Positions 49,327-59,114 of a DNA stretch of 64,000 nucleotides are shown piece after piece (position 1 is the stretch's first letter; the number at the start of each line of letters is the position of its first letter). This DNA comes from Achromobacter marplatensis. GTDB lineage: Bacteria; Pseudomonadota; Gammaproteobacteria; Burkholderiales; Burkholderiaceae_B. Made by a program: the position numbers and the translations under genes. The notes below the pieces were generated by a model. The model was not told the origin of the DNA and made no database searches. It saw only the letters and a list, made by a program, of their open reading frames with translations. The stretch is from NCBI RefSeq assembly GCF_002209535.1, contig NZ_NJIG01000002.1:682001-746000 (forward strand). The letters are read 5' to 3'.

Positions 49327-50148
49327 ATGCGCGACTGTCCCCCATCCCCACCCTCCGATGTCGCGTTGCGCGCGCGCGGACTCACGCTGGCGCATGATCT
49401 GGCGAACGTGTGTCAAGACCTGGACCTGGACATTCCCGCCGGGCGTATCACCGTCATCCTTGGGCCGAACGGCTGCGGCAAGTCGACGCTGCTGCGTGGA
49501 TTGGCCCGGCTGCTGGCGCCGCAAGCCGGGCATGTCGTGCTCGACGGCAAGGCGCTGCATCATTATGGCGCGCGCGAACTGGCGTCCCGGCTGAGCCTCT
49601 TGCCGCAGGAGCCGCAAGCGCCGGAAGGCATCCGGGTGGCAGAGCTGGTCGCGCGGGCCCGTTATCCGCATCAGACGTTCTGGCGGCCTTGGTGCGCTGC
49701 CGACGACGATGCGGTGCGGCAGGCCTTGGCGCAGACCGGCCTGGCCGCGCTGGCCGCCCGACCGGTGCACACCTTGTCGGGCGGCCAGCGTCAGCGCGTC
49801 TGGCTGGCATTCGCGCTAGCGCAGAGCACGCCGGTGATGCTGTTGGACGAACCGACCACCTACCTGGACATCGCGCACCAGCTCGACGTGCTCGACCTGT
49901 GCCGCCGGCTGAACCGGCAGTTGGGCAAGACCCTGGTGATGGTGTTGCACGACCTCAACCAGGCGTCGCGCTACGCCGATCACATCGTCGCGCTGCGTGA
50001 TGGCAAGGTCGAGGCTTGCGGCCCGCCTGCCGAAGTCATTACGCCCGAGCGGGTGCGGCGCCTGTTCGGCATCCGCTGCGTGGTGATGGCCGATCCCGTG
50101 TCCGGCACGCCGCTGGTCGTGCCCGTTTCCAGCGCTGCAAGCGATTGA
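49327..50148 (+). CDS. ferric-siderophore ABC ATPase, FepC type
   Basis: This is a 273-residue ABC ATPase of the iron-chelate importer group. It has Walker A GPNGCGKST (about residues 46-54), Q-loop LPQEPQAPEG, signature LSGGQRQRVWLA and Walker B VMLLDEPTTYLDIAHQ, where the YLD after the D-loop is typical of siderophore importers. A weak TTG start at 49312 is possible; the ATG at 49327 fits FepC better. It completes the receptor-B-D-G-C set needed to carry a ferric siderophore from outside to cytosol. Confidence 0.92.
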   Translation: MRDCPPSPPSDVALRARGLTLAHDLANVCQDLDLDIPAGRITVILGPNGCGKSTLLRGLARLLAPQAGHVVLDGKALHHYGARELASRLSLLPQEPQAPEGIRVAELVARARYPHQTFWRPWCAADDDAVRQALAQTGLAALAARPVHTLSGGQRQRVWLAFALAQSTPVMLLDEPTTYLDIAHQLDVLDLCRRLNRQLGKTLVMVLHDLNQASRYADHIVALRDGKVEACGPPAEVITPERVRRLFGIRCVVMADPVSGTPLVVPVSSAASD

Positions 50149-50174
50149 GCGCGTATTTCAAGGAGTCCCGCGTC

Positions 50175-51479
50175 ATGCAGTCATCCCCTTTGTGCATCGG
50201 ATTGTCCCTGGCCGCCACCTGGCTGTCGGCCTCGGCATGGCGGCGGCCCGACAGCCAGGTCGAGCAGTTGTGCGACCTGGATTTCTATTGCCGGGTCGCG
50301 CAGCGCGCGGAGGCTGCCTGCCTGGACTTCGTGTTCCGGCCCGATGCATTGTTCCTGGACCTGCCGGCTCTGGCGCACGGACCGGGATTCAGCAGCCTCG
50401 ATCCTGCGCTGTTGCTGGCCGCGCTGGCGCGCGAGACGCGGCATATCGGCCTGGTGACGACCGCGGCCACGTCGTTCAATCCGCCCTATGTGGTGGCTCG
50501 GCAATTGCAGTCGCTCGATTGGATCAGCGAAGGCCGAGCGGGCTGGAACATCGTCACGGCACTGGATGGCAGCCAGAACTTTGGGGATGCCCCGCTGCCG
50601 CCGTCGGCGCAGCGCTATCACAAGGCGCTGGAGTTCTCCGAGGTGGTGCATGCGTTGTGGCGCAGCTATCCGCAGGAGGCGGTGCTGGCGGACCGGGCAT
50701 CGGGCCGGTATGCCGACTTGTCCCGCATTCGCCCGATCGCGCATCGCGGCGAGCATTTCAGCGTGCAGGGGGCGCTGAACGTGCCGGCTCGTGCCGGCGG
50801 CCGCATTCCCCTGTTCCAGGCAGGTGCTTCGGAATGGGGACGGGATTTCGCCGCTCGCGTGGCCGACGCGGTGTTCGCCGCCACGCCGGACGCCGCTTGC
50901 GGCCAGGCCTTACGCCAGGACTTGCGGCGGCGGGCAGCGGCTTACGGCCGCGCGCCTGGCTCGATACGGGTGCTGCCTGGCCTGAGCCTGTACCTGGCTC
51001 CAACCCGGCCGCAGGCCCAGGCGCTGCATGACGCAACGCACGCGGGCCAGGACGCCTCGCGCAAACGCCAATACATCGGGCAGGCGCTCGGTGTGGACGT
51101 CGAGCGGCTCGACCCGGCGGAACCCATTACCGCGCACATGCTGGGACAGCCCCAGGCGGGGCTGCGCAGCCCCACGCATGTCCAGTTGCTCCGCCGCTTG
51201 ATCGAACGCGAGCAGCCCTGTCTGCACGAGTTGTTGGCGCGGCCCGAAGCCAACGCGTCGGCGCATTGGACTGTGGTCGGCACAGTCGACGATGCGGCCG
51301 AAGCGATCCGGCACCGCGCAGAGGCCGGGGCGGCGGACGGCTTCATCGCGCTGCCGGGCGGCGCAATGCAATCCCTGGACCTGTTCGTGGAGGAGGTGAT
51401 GCCGAGGCTGGCGGCGATGGGGCTGGCGCGGCGCGCATACGCAAGCACGACGTTCGCGGGCAATCTGGGGCTGGTGTAA
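50175..51479 (+). CDS. LLM-class FMN-dependent monooxygenase (NtaA/SnaA/DszA family)
   Basis: The 434-residue protein has the bacterial-luciferase fold of the two-component monooxygenases that act on nitrilotriacetate, EDTA, pristinamycin or dibenzothiophene sulfone. Family stretches include FVFRPDALFLD, ARETRHIGLVTTAATSFNPPYVVARQLQSLDWIS, GRAGWNIVTA with the N-F-G run after it, and ALEFSEVVHALWRSY. They need reduced FMN from a partner reductase, and none is seen nearby. An AAGGAG ribosome site precedes the ATG at 50175. It follows the FepC-like gene by 26 bases, so it is likely co-transcribed. Oxidation of the imported chelate to free iron is an inference. Confidence 0.85.
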   Translation: MQSSPLCIGLSLAATWLSASAWRRPDSQVEQLCDLDFYCRVAQRAEAACLDFVFRPDALFLDLPALAHGPGFSSLDPALLLAALARETRHIGLVTTAATSFNPPYVVARQLQSLDWISEGRAGWNIVTALDGSQNFGDAPLPPSAQRYHKALEFSEVVHALWRSYPQEAVLADRASGRYADLSRIRPIAHRGEHFSVQGALNVPARAGGRIPLFQAGASEWGRDFAARVADAVFAATPDAACGQALRQDLRRRAAAYGRAPGSIRVLPGLSLYLAPTRPQAQALHDATHAGQDASRKRQYIGQALGVDVERLDPAEPITAHMLGQPQAGLRSPTHVQLLRRLIEREQPCLHELLARPEANASAHWTVVGTVDDAAEAIRHRAEAGAADGFIALPGGAMQSLDLFVEEVMPRLAAMGLARRAYASTTFAGNLGLV

Positions 51480-51546
51480 AGGCTGGCGGCTTGCGCGCCC
51501 GCGCGGGATGCCAATCGGCGGCCTTGCCGGGTCTCGAGGGGGCTCA

Positions 51547-51594
51547 CAAAAAAGCCCCCCGAGCGTTGGACTGGCGTCCAACTTTCGGGGGGCT
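51547..51594 (-). terminator. Rho-independent terminator after maeB
   Basis: On the minus strand a two-part hairpin (outer AGCCCCCCGA / TCGGGGGGCT, inner GTTGGAC / GTCCAAC) runs into a T-tract. It lies about 40 bases after the maeB stop and also separates it from the convergent monooxygenase gene. Confidence 0.88.
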
Positions 51595-51635
51595 GTCCTG
51601 CGCAGGGCGCCCGTTCCGTTACCGCCCGCTGGCGA

Positions 51636-53933
51636 TCAACGGCGCTTGCGGGCGGCCTCGGCGGCTTCCTGCTGCGCATCCACGACGGCGAGCGCCGTCA
51701 TGTTGACGATGCGGCGCACGGTGGCGCTGGTCGTCAGGATGTGCACGGGGCGTGCGGCGCCCAGCAGGATCGGACCCATCGCGACGCCATTGCTGCCCGT
51801 CATCTTCAGCATGTTGTACGTGATGTTGCCGGTGTCCAGGTTCGGCATGACCAGCAGGTTGGCGCGACCCTTGAGCGTGCTGTCCGGGTAGGCCAGCACA
51901 CGGATCTTTTCCGACAGAGCGGCGTCGGCGTGCATTTCGCCGTCCACTTCCAGGTCGGGCGCGCGCTCTTGCACCAGCTTGCTGGCAGCAGCCATCTTGC
52001 GCGACGATTCCGTCACGCGGCTGCCGAAGTTCGAGTGCGACAGCAGGGCGATCTTCGGCACCACGCCAAAGCGCAGCATTTCGTCGGCGGCCTGGATGGT
52101 GATGTTGGCCACTTCTTCCGACGTCGGGTTTTCGTTGACGTGGGTGTCGGTGACGAACAGCGTCTGGTCCGGCAGCATCAGCACGTTCAGGGCAGCGTAC
52201 GTCTGGCCTTCCTTCTTGCCGATGATTTCGTCGATGTACTTCAACTGGTTGTCGTACTTGCTGGCCACGCCGCAGAGCAGGGCGTCGGCGTCGCCGCGAC
52301 GCAGCAGCATGGCGCCGATCAGCGTGTTGTGCTTGCGGATCATCGCCTTGGCGATGGCCGGCGTCACGCCTTCGCGGCCCTTCAGCTGGTAGTACGCGTT
52401 CCAGGTTTCGTTGAAGCGGTTGTCGTCTTCCGGATCCACGATCTCGAAGTGTTCGCCGGCCTTCAGGCGCAGGCCGGCCTTCTCGATGCGCATCTCGATG
52501 ACGGCCGGTCGGCCGATCAGGATCGGGAATGCCAGCTTCTCGTCGGCCACGGTCTGCACCGCGCGCAGGACGCGTTCGTCTTCGCCGTCGGCGTAGATGA
52601 CGCGCTTGGGCGCCTTCTTGGCCTGGGCGAACAGCGGACGCATCAGCTGGCCCGAGTGGTACACGAAGCCCATCAGCTTCTGGCGATAGGCTTCGATGTC
52701 TTCGATCGGGCGGGCGGCCACGCCGGAGTCGGCAGCGGCTTGCGCCACGGCCGGCGCGATCTGGACGATCAGGCGCGGGTCGAACGGCTTCGGGATGATG
52801 TAGTCGGGGCCGAACGACAGTTCCTGGCCGGCGTAGGCGCGGGCCACTTCATCGTTCTGCTCGGCTTGCGCCAGTTCGGCAATGGCCTTCACGCAAGCCA
52901 GCTTCATTTCTTCCGTGATGCGCGAAGCGCCGGCATCCATGGCGCCGCGGAAGATGAAGGGGAAGCACAGCACGTTGTTGACCTGATTCGGGTAATCCGA
53001 ACGGCCGGTGGCGATGATGCAGTCGGGGCGCGCGGCCTTGGCGACTTCCGGGCGGATTTCCGGTTCCGGGTTGGCCAGCGCCAGGATCAGCGGGCGGTCG
53101 GCCATGGTCTTGACCATGTCGCCGGTCAGAACGCCAGCGGTCGAGCAGCCCAGGAACACGTCGGCGCCGTTGACCACGTCGGCCAGCGTGCGCGCGTCGG
53201 TCTTCTGCGCGTAGCGCTTCTTGTTGGCTTCCATGTTTTCATCGCGGCCATCCCAGATCACGCCGCGGGAGTCCACCACGTAGATGTTCTCGCGCTTGAC
53301 GCCCAGGTGGACCAGCAGGTCCAGGCAGGCGATCGCGGCGGCGCCGGCGCCCGAGCAGGCGAGCTTGACCGAGCCGATGTCCTTGTTCACGACCTTCAGG
53401 CCGTTCAGGATGGCGGCCGACGAGATGATGGCGGTGCCATGCTGGTCGTCATGGAAGACGGGGATCTTCATGCGCTCGCGCAGCTTCTTCTCGATGTAGA
53501 AGCATTCGGGCGCCTTGATGTCTTCCAGGTTGACGCCGCCCAGCGTGGGTTCCAGCGCCGCGATGATGTCGACCAGCTTGTCGGGGTCGTTCTCGGCCAG
53601 TTCGATGTCGAACACGTCGATGCCGGCGAATTTCTTGAACAGGCAGCCCTTGCCTTCCATGACCGGCTTGGCGGCCAGCGGGCCGATGTTGCCCAGACCC
53701 AAGACGGCGGTGCCGTTGGTGATCACACCCACCAGGTTGCCGCGCGAGGTGTACTTCGACGCGGCGTCATCGCCCTGGTCGAAGATGGCCATGCAAGCGG
53801 CGGCCACGCCGGGGGAGTAGGCCAGGGACAAGTCGTCCTGGTTGGCCAACGTCTTGGTCGGGACGACCGAGATTTTGCCGGGGGTGGGATAGGCGTGGTA
53901 ATCCAACGCCATTTTGGTAAGAGTTTCGTCCAT
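51636..53933 (-). CDS. maeB: NADP-dependent malic enzyme with phosphotransacetylase-like domain
   Basis: The 765-residue protein joins a malic-enzyme half (residues 1 to about 430) to a phosphate acetyltransferase-like half (about 430-765), as in E. coli MaeB. The first half has [12 protein letters not shown], the [11 protein letters not shown] motif (catalytic and metal region) and the [13 protein letters not shown] nucleotide loop. It decarboxylates malate to pyruvate with NADP. The second half is usually regulatory and lacks transacetylase activity in known MaeB proteins. It stands as a single gene; the region 53934-54085 between it and aceE has no gene. Confidence 0.94.
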   Translation of the reverse strand: MDETLTKMALDYHAYPTPGKISVVPTKTLANQDDLSLAYSPGVAAACMAIFDQGDDAASKYTSRGNLVGVITNGTAVLGLGNIGPLAAKPVMEGKGCLFKKFAGIDVFDIELAENDPDKLVDIIAALEPTLGGVNLEDIKAPECFYIEKKLRERMKIPVFHDDQHGTAIISSAAILNGLKVVNKDIGSVKLACSGAGAAAIACLDLLVHLGVKRENIYVVDSRGVIWDGRDENMEANKKRYAQKTDARTLADVVNGADVFLGCSTAGVLTGDMVKTMADRPLILALANPEPEIRPEVAKAARPDCIIATGRSDYPNQVNNVLCFPFIFRGAMDAGASRITEEMKLACVKAIAELAQAEQNDEVARAYAGQELSFGPDYIIPKPFDPRLIVQIAPAVAQAAADSGVAARPIEDIEAYRQKLMGFVYHSGQLMRPLFAQAKKAPKRVIYADGEDERVLRAVQTVADEKLAFPILIGRPAVIEMRIEKAGLRLKAGEHFEIVDPEDDNRFNETWNAYYQLKGREGVTPAIAKAMIRKHNTLIGAMLLRRGDADALLCGVASKYDNQLKYIDEIIGKKEGQTYAALNVLMLPDQTLFVTDTHVNENPTSEEVANITIQAADEMLRFGVVPKIALLSHSNFGSRVTESSRKMAAASKLVQERAPDLEVDGEMHADAALSEKIRVLAYPDSTLKGRANLLVMPNLDTGNITYNMLKMTGSNGVAMGPILLGAARPVHILTTSATVRRIVNMTALAVVDAQQEAAEAARKRR

Positions 53934-54085
53934 GGGATCGGGGCCTCTGAGGCACTAACTGAAAAAGAAAACGGGATGACAAAAGGCGGGCTCGCGGCCC
54001 GCCGGTTTCTTTGCGAAATGCTTAGGGAACACCCGTATTTCACCAGAAAGCGCGGGTGCTTGGTTGTTGCAGTGCAGCGAAGCGG

Positions 54086-56773
54086 CTACAGCTCCCAGGG
54101 CGGCGTCTGCCGCGCGCGCGAGTTCAAGGACTGGCGCAGCATGTCGGCGTCGGCCTGGCGACCCAGGCTGTCCAGCGCATAAAGCACGATCCAGTCGGCG
54201 CTGACTTCGAAGAAGTCGCGCAACTGGGCGCGGGTGTCGCTGCGGCCGAAGCCGTCCGTGCCCAAGGTCCGGTAGGGGGCGGGCACCCAGGCGCGGATCT
54301 GTTCGGGAACGGCGCGCACGTAGTCGGTGGCCGCGATGACGGGCGCGTCGCTGGTTCCCAGGCACTGGCGGACCCAGTCCACGCTGCCCCCGGCATCAAG
54401 CCCCAGCACCCGGGCGCGCTCGGCCTCGCGGCCGTCGCGGGCCAGCTCGGAAAAGCTGGTGACGCTCCAGACCTCGGCGTCCACGCCATAGCGTTCGCGC
54501 AGGCGGTCGGCTGCCATTTCGGCTTCGCGCAGCATCGGGCCTGCGCCCAACAGACGCACCTGGGCTTGCCCGTGCGCCGGACGCAGCCGGTACATCCCGC
54601 GCAGGATGCCCTCGCGCACGCCGGCGTGCGCCGGCATGTCGGGCTGCGCCAGGTTTTCGTTCGTGACCGTCAGGTAGAAGAATTCATCGCGCTGCTCGTC
54701 CAGCATGCGGCGCATGCCGTATTCGACAAGGACGGCGACTTCGAACGCGTAGGCCGGGTCGTAGGCGCGGCAGTTGGGCACGGCGGCGGCCATGATGTGG
54801 CTGGAGCCGTCCTGGTGCTGCAGGCCTTCGCCGCCCAACGTGGTGCGCCCGGACGTGGCGCCGATCAGGAAGCCGCGCGTGCGCTGGTCGGCGGCGGCCC
54901 AGATCAGGTCGCCGATGCGCTGGAAGCCGAACATCGAGTAATAGATATAGAACGGCAGCATCGGCAGGCCGTTGACCGAATAGCTGGTGCCGGCCGCGGT
55001 CCAGGACGAGATCGCGCCCGCCTCGGTGATGCCTTCCTCCAGGATCTGGCCGTCGCGCGCTTCGCGGTAGTACAGCACCGAGCCTATGTCTTCGGGCTCG
55101 TACAGCTGGCCTTGCGCCGAATAGATGCCGATCTGGCGGAACAGGTTGGCCATGCCGAACGTGCGCGCTTCGTCCGCGACGATCGGCACGATGCGCGAGC
55201 CCACGGTGGCGTCCTTGAGCAGCGCGGTCAGCATGCGCACGATGGCCATGGTCGACGACATTTCCTTGCCGTCGGCGGCCAGCGCAAAGCGTGCCCAGTG
55301 TTCGGCATCGGGCGGCATCAGGCGCGGGGCCTGCGTGCGGCGGCGGGGAATGTGGCCGCCCAGCGCCGCCCGGCGTGCTTGCAGGTGGCGCAGTTCGGCG
55401 CTGTCTTCGGCCGGGCGGTAGAACTTGAGCGCCAGGCAGTCGGCGTCCGAGATCGGCAGCGCGAAGCGGTCGCGGAAGGCCAGCAAGGCCTCGTCGTCCA
55501 GTTTCTTCTGCTGGTGCGTCGTCATCTTGCCCTGGCCGGCCGAACCCATGCCAAAGCCTTTCTTGGTCTGCGCCAGGATCACGGTGGGTTGGCCGCGGTG
55601 TTGCGCCGCCCGGTGGTAGGCAGCATGGATCTTCACCATGTCGTGGCCGCCACGGTGCAGGCGGTCGATGGCCTCGTCCGTCCAGTCGGCCACCAGTGCG
55701 GCCAGCTCCGGGTTCTGGTTGAAGAAGTGGGCGCGGTTGAAAGCGCCGTCGTTGGCGGCGAAGGTCTGGAACTGGCCGTCCACCGTGTTGGCGAAGGCGC
55801 GGGCCAGGGCCCCATTGGTGTCCCGGCGCAGCAGGGCGTCCCAGTCGCTGCCCCAGACGAGCTTGATCACGTTCCAGCCCGCGCCCGCGTACAGCGTTTC
55901 CAGTTCGTCGATGATGCGGCCATTGCCGCGCACCGGTCCGTCCAGGCGCTGCAGGTTGCAGTTGACGACGAAGACCAGGTTGTCGAGCTTTTCACGCGCC
56001 GCCAAGGTCAGCGCGGCGATGGATTCGGGTTCGTCCATTTCGCCGTCGCCAAAGATGCCCCAGACCTTGCGGTCGCCGCCGGGCACGAGCGAGCGGTGTT
56101 CCAGATAGCGCATGAAGCGCGCCTGGTAGATGGCGTTGATGGGGCCGATGCCCATGGAGCCGGTGGGGAACTGCCAGAAGTCCGGCATCAGCCACGGGTG
56201 GGGATAGGACGACAGCCCGCGCAGGCCGTTCGCCGTGGCGGTGATTTCCTGGCGGAAGTGCGCCAGGTCGTCTTCGCCGAGGAAGCCCTCGAGGTAGGCG
56301 CGGGCATACACGCCGGGCGCCGAATGGGGCTGCATGTAGACCAGGTCGCCCGGGCCGTCGGCGGACTGCGCGCGGAAGAAGTGGTTGAAACCGACCTCGA
56401 ACAGGTCGGCGGCCGACGCATAGCTGGCGATATGGCCGCCCAGCTCGCCATGCGCCTGGTTGGCGCGCACCACCATGGCCAGCGCGTTCCAGCGGTTGAT
56501 GCGGGCGATGCGTTCTTCAACGGCCAGGTTGCCGGGGAAGGGCGGCTCCTGGTCGGCGGGAATGGTGTTCAGGTAGGCGGTGCGGGTCTGGCTGTTGGCG
56601 CGCAGGCCCAGCGTCGCAGCGTGCCCCAGCAGGCTGTCCAGCACGTAGCCGGCGCGGCTTGCGCCGCCGGCCTCGACCAGCGACTGCAGGGCGTCACGCC
56701 ACTCGGCGGTTTCCGAAGGGTCGGCGTCGTGCCGGTCGTCTTGCCCGGCGATAGGGTGGCTGGCGTCGCGCAT
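54086..56773 (-). CDS. stand-alone homodimeric pyruvate-dehydrogenase-type E1
   Basis: The 895-residue protein belongs to the AceE family of thiamine-diphosphate 2-oxoacid dehydrogenases. The cofactor motif is clear (GDGEMDEPES to VVNCNLQRLDGPVRGNG, about residues 225-262), as are SYPHPWLMPDFWQFPTGSMG and TSGRTTLGGEGLQHQDG. No E2 (aceF) or E3 (lpd) gene is adjacent, unlike the usual aceEF-lpd operon. It may be a second E1 paralogue of the MdeB type, acting on pyruvate or 2-oxobutyrate. AGGAGA lies upstream of the ATG at 56773. Confidence 0.87.
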   Translation of the reverse strand: MRDASHPIAGQDDRHDADPSETAEWRDALQSLVEAGGASRAGYVLDSLLGHAATLGLRANSQTRTAYLNTIPADQEPPFPGNLAVEERIARINRWNALAMVVRANQAHGELGGHIASYASAADLFEVGFNHFFRAQSADGPGDLVYMQPHSAPGVYARAYLEGFLGEDDLAHFRQEITATANGLRGLSSYPHPWLMPDFWQFPTGSMGIGPINAIYQARFMRYLEHRSLVPGGDRKVWGIFGDGEMDEPESIAALTLAAREKLDNLVFVVNCNLQRLDGPVRGNGRIIDELETLYAGAGWNVIKLVWGSDWDALLRRDTNGALARAFANTVDGQFQTFAANDGAFNRAHFFNQNPELAALVADWTDEAIDRLHRGGHDMVKIHAAYHRAAQHRGQPTVILAQTKKGFGMGSAGQGKMTTHQQKKLDDEALLAFRDRFALPISDADCLALKFYRPAEDSAELRHLQARRAALGGHIPRRRTQAPRLMPPDAEHWARFALAADGKEMSSTMAIVRMLTALLKDATVGSRIVPIVADEARTFGMANLFRQIGIYSAQGQLYEPEDIGSVLYYREARDGQILEEGITEAGAISSWTAAGTSYSVNGLPMLPFYIYYSMFGFQRIGDLIWAAADQRTRGFLIGATSGRTTLGGEGLQHQDGSSHIMAAAVPNCRAYDPAYAFEVAVLVEYGMRRMLDEQRDEFFYLTVTNENLAQPDMPAHAGVREGILRGMYRLRPAHGQAQVRLLGAGPMLREAEMAADRLRERYGVDAEVWSVTSFSELARDGREAERARVLGLDAGGSVDWVRQCLGTSDAPVIAATDYVRAVPEQIRAWVPAPYRTLGTDGFGRSDTRAQLRDFFEVSADWIVLYALDSLGRQADADMLRQSLNSRARQTPPWEL

Positions 56774-56993
56774 GGTCGTGATGTCTCCTGTTATCGCTCA
56801 ATGCTAGACCTGTGTGGCAGGCATGAGTCATCAAATTCCAGGGCCAATGTGCCAGCTTTCAGCATAATCTTTTGCGGGCGTATGTATTGCCGGCAGCATC
56901 TGCCGCCAGGCGGCGTTTACGCGTGGTGACCACTGGGTGGACGCCGAGGCGCTAGAATGCGCGGTTTAGCGAAATTCCCATCGGGAGACTTCA

Positions 56994-59048
56994 ATGACAC
57001 AACCCGTCAGCGTCCCGGCAAACGTCACCCTTCCGGAACTGACGTTCCGCGGCGTCTTGCTCGGCGCCCTGATCACCGTGATCTTCACGGCCTCCAACGT
57101 CTTCCTGGGGCTGAAGGTCGGCCTGACGTTCTCGTCCGCCATTCCCGCCGCGGTGATTTCGATGTCGGTGCTGCGCCTGTTCAAGGACGCCAACATCCTT
57201 GAAAACAACATGGTGCAGACGCAGGCCTCGGCGGCCGGCACGCTGTCTTCCATCATCTTCATCCTGCCCGCGCTGGTCATGATGGGGCATTGGCAAGGCT
57301 TCCCGTTCTGGCAGACGCTGGGCATCTGCGCGGCCGGCGGCATGCTGGGCGTGATGTTCACCATCCCGCTGCGCCACGTGATGGTGGTGCAAAGCGACCT
57401 GCCGTACCCCGAAGGCGTGGCGGCGGCCGAGATCCTGCGGGTGGGCAGCGCCGAACGCGCGCAAGACGCCGCCGACGAGTCGTCGGGGAAGTCCGATGCC
57501 AAGCCTGCTGCAACCGGCATGGGCGACATCGTGACCGGCGGCGTCGTGGCCGCAGTGGTCAGCTTTGCCGCCAGCGGCCTGCGCGTGCTGGGCGACGGCG
57601 TGAGCGGCTGGTTCGCCCTGGGCGGCGCGGTGTTCCGCCTGCCGATGGGCTTTTCGCTGGCGCTCCTGGGTGCGGGTTACCTCATCGGCATCGTCGCGGG
57701 CCTGGCCATGTTGACGGGCCTGATCATTTCGTGGGGCATCGCGGTTCCTGTCCTGACGGCCATGGGCGACATGCCCGCCGGGCAGACGCTGGCGCAATAC
57801 GCCACCGGGCTGTGGTCGTCGCAGGTGCGTTTCATCGGGGCCGGCGTGATCGGCGTGGGCGCAATCTGGACGCTGGCGACCCTGTTCATGCCGATGGCGC
57901 GCGGTGTCAAGGCGTCGTTTTCGGCATTGACGAAGGCGGGCGCCGCCCGGGCCGGCCAGGCGCCGCGTACCGAGCGCGACCTGTCGGCCGGCTGGATTTC
58001 GGTCGTGACGCTGGTGCTGGTGGCGATCCTGGTGATCACCTTCCAGGTGTTCCTGTCGGGCGCGCCGCTGTCGGCCGGCGCCATCTGGAAACTGGTGGCC
58101 TACGCCGTGCTGTTTGCCTTCGTGTTCGGCTTTCTGGTGGCGGCGGCCTGCGGCTACATGGCGGGCCTGGTGGGCTCGTCGACCAGCCCGATCTCGGGCG
58201 TGGGCATCGTGGCCATCGTGCTGGTGTCGCTGCTGATGCTGGCCTTGGGCGGGGAATTGCTGGGCGTGCAGAACGGCGTGCAGATGGCGATCGCGCTGTC
58301 GATCTTCAGCACGTCGGCGGTGGTGGCCGTGGCGTCGATCTCGAACGACAACCTGCAGGATCTGAAGACGGGCTGGCTGGTGGGTGCCACGCCGTGGCGC
58401 CAGCAGGTGGCGCTATTGATCGGCTGCGTGGTAGGCGCGGCGGTGATCTCGCCGGTGCTGGAACTCTTGTACAACGCCTACGGTTTCGCGGATGCGATGC
58501 CGCGCGACGGCATGGACCCGGCCCAGGCGCTGTCCGCCCCGCAGGCCACGCTGATGCTGGCGATTGCACGTGGCATCTTCACCCATCAGTTGAACTGGAC
58601 CATGATCCTGATCGGCATGGCCGTGGGCGTGGGCCTGATCGTGGTGGACGAGATCTTCAAGCGCACGTGCCGTGTGGCCCGGATTCCGGTGCTGGCGGTG
58701 GGGATCGGCATCTATCTGCCGCCGACGGTGGCCGCGCCCATCGTGGCCGGCGCCGTGCTGGCATGGCTGCTGGAACGGGCGTTGCGGCGCCGCGCCGCAG
58801 CCGCCGGCAAGCCCTATGAGCAATTCGCGGATGCGCCCAATCGGCGCGGCGTGCTGATTGCGTCTGGCCTGATCGTGGGCGAAAGCTTGGTGGGCGTGCT
58901 GATGGCCGCGGTGATTGGCGCCAGCGGTTCGGACGCGCCGTTGGCGCTTACCGGCCCGGGCTTCGCGGAGATCGCCTCCTACCTGGGGCTGGCCGCGTTC
59001 GTGCTGGTGGCCGTGCTGTTCTGGCGCCGGGTGATGCGCCTGGCTTAG
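56994..59048 (+). CDS. OPT family oligopeptide transporter
   Basis: This is a proton-coupled oligopeptide transporter of the OPT superfamily, 684 residues with about 15 membrane helices. Family stretches include ELTFRGVLLGALITVIFTASNVFLGLKVG near the start, NNMVQTQASAAGTLSS, LRHVMVVQSDLPYPEGVAAAEIL, and SSTSPISGVGIVAI. Bacterial members have poorly defined substrates (short peptides or metal chelates). A GGGAG ribosome site precedes the ATG, and a TAGAAT -10-like box lies at 56953-56958. It is divergent from the E1 gene and convergent with the ureide operon. Confidence 0.9.
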   Translation: MTQPVSVPANVTLPELTFRGVLLGALITVIFTASNVFLGLKVGLTFSSAIPAAVISMSVLRLFKDANILENNMVQTQASAAGTLSSIIFILPALVMMGHWQGFPFWQTLGICAAGGMLGVMFTIPLRHVMVVQSDLPYPEGVAAAEILRVGSAERAQDAADESSGKSDAKPAATGMGDIVTGGVVAAVVSFAASGLRVLGDGVSGWFALGGAVFRLPMGFSLALLGAGYLIGIVAGLAMLTGLIISWGIAVPVLTAMGDMPAGQTLAQYATGLWSSQVRFIGAGVIGVGAIWTLATLFMPMARGVKASFSALTKAGAARAGQAPRTERDLSAGWISVVTLVLVAILVITFQVFLSGAPLSAGAIWKLVAYAVLFAFVFGFLVAAACGYMAGLVGSSTSPISGVGIVAIVLVSLLMLALGGELLGVQNGVQMAIALSIFSTSAVVAVASISNDNLQDLKTGWLVGATPWRQQVALLIGCVVGAAVISPVLELLYNAYGFADAMPRDGMDPAQALSAPQATLMLAIARGIFTHQLNWTMILIGMAVGVGLIVVDEIFKRTCRVARIPVLAVGIGIYLPPTVAAPIVAGAVLAWLLERALRRRAAAAGKPYEQFADAPNRRGVLIASGLIVGESLVGVLMAAVIGASGSDAPLALTGPGFAEIASYLGLAAFVLVAVLFWRRVMRLA

Positions 59049-59114
59049 TGCTGGCCCGGGGCGGCCGGGCGGTCATCGACCGCCTGCCGTCCCGGACTGA
59101 TGCGTGCAGGCGGA

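Noticed and set aside
51741-56929. 813- and 957-residue plus-strand frames
   Set aside because: They are antisense to maeB and the E1 gene and show only low-complexity His/Arg/Ala-rich sequence.
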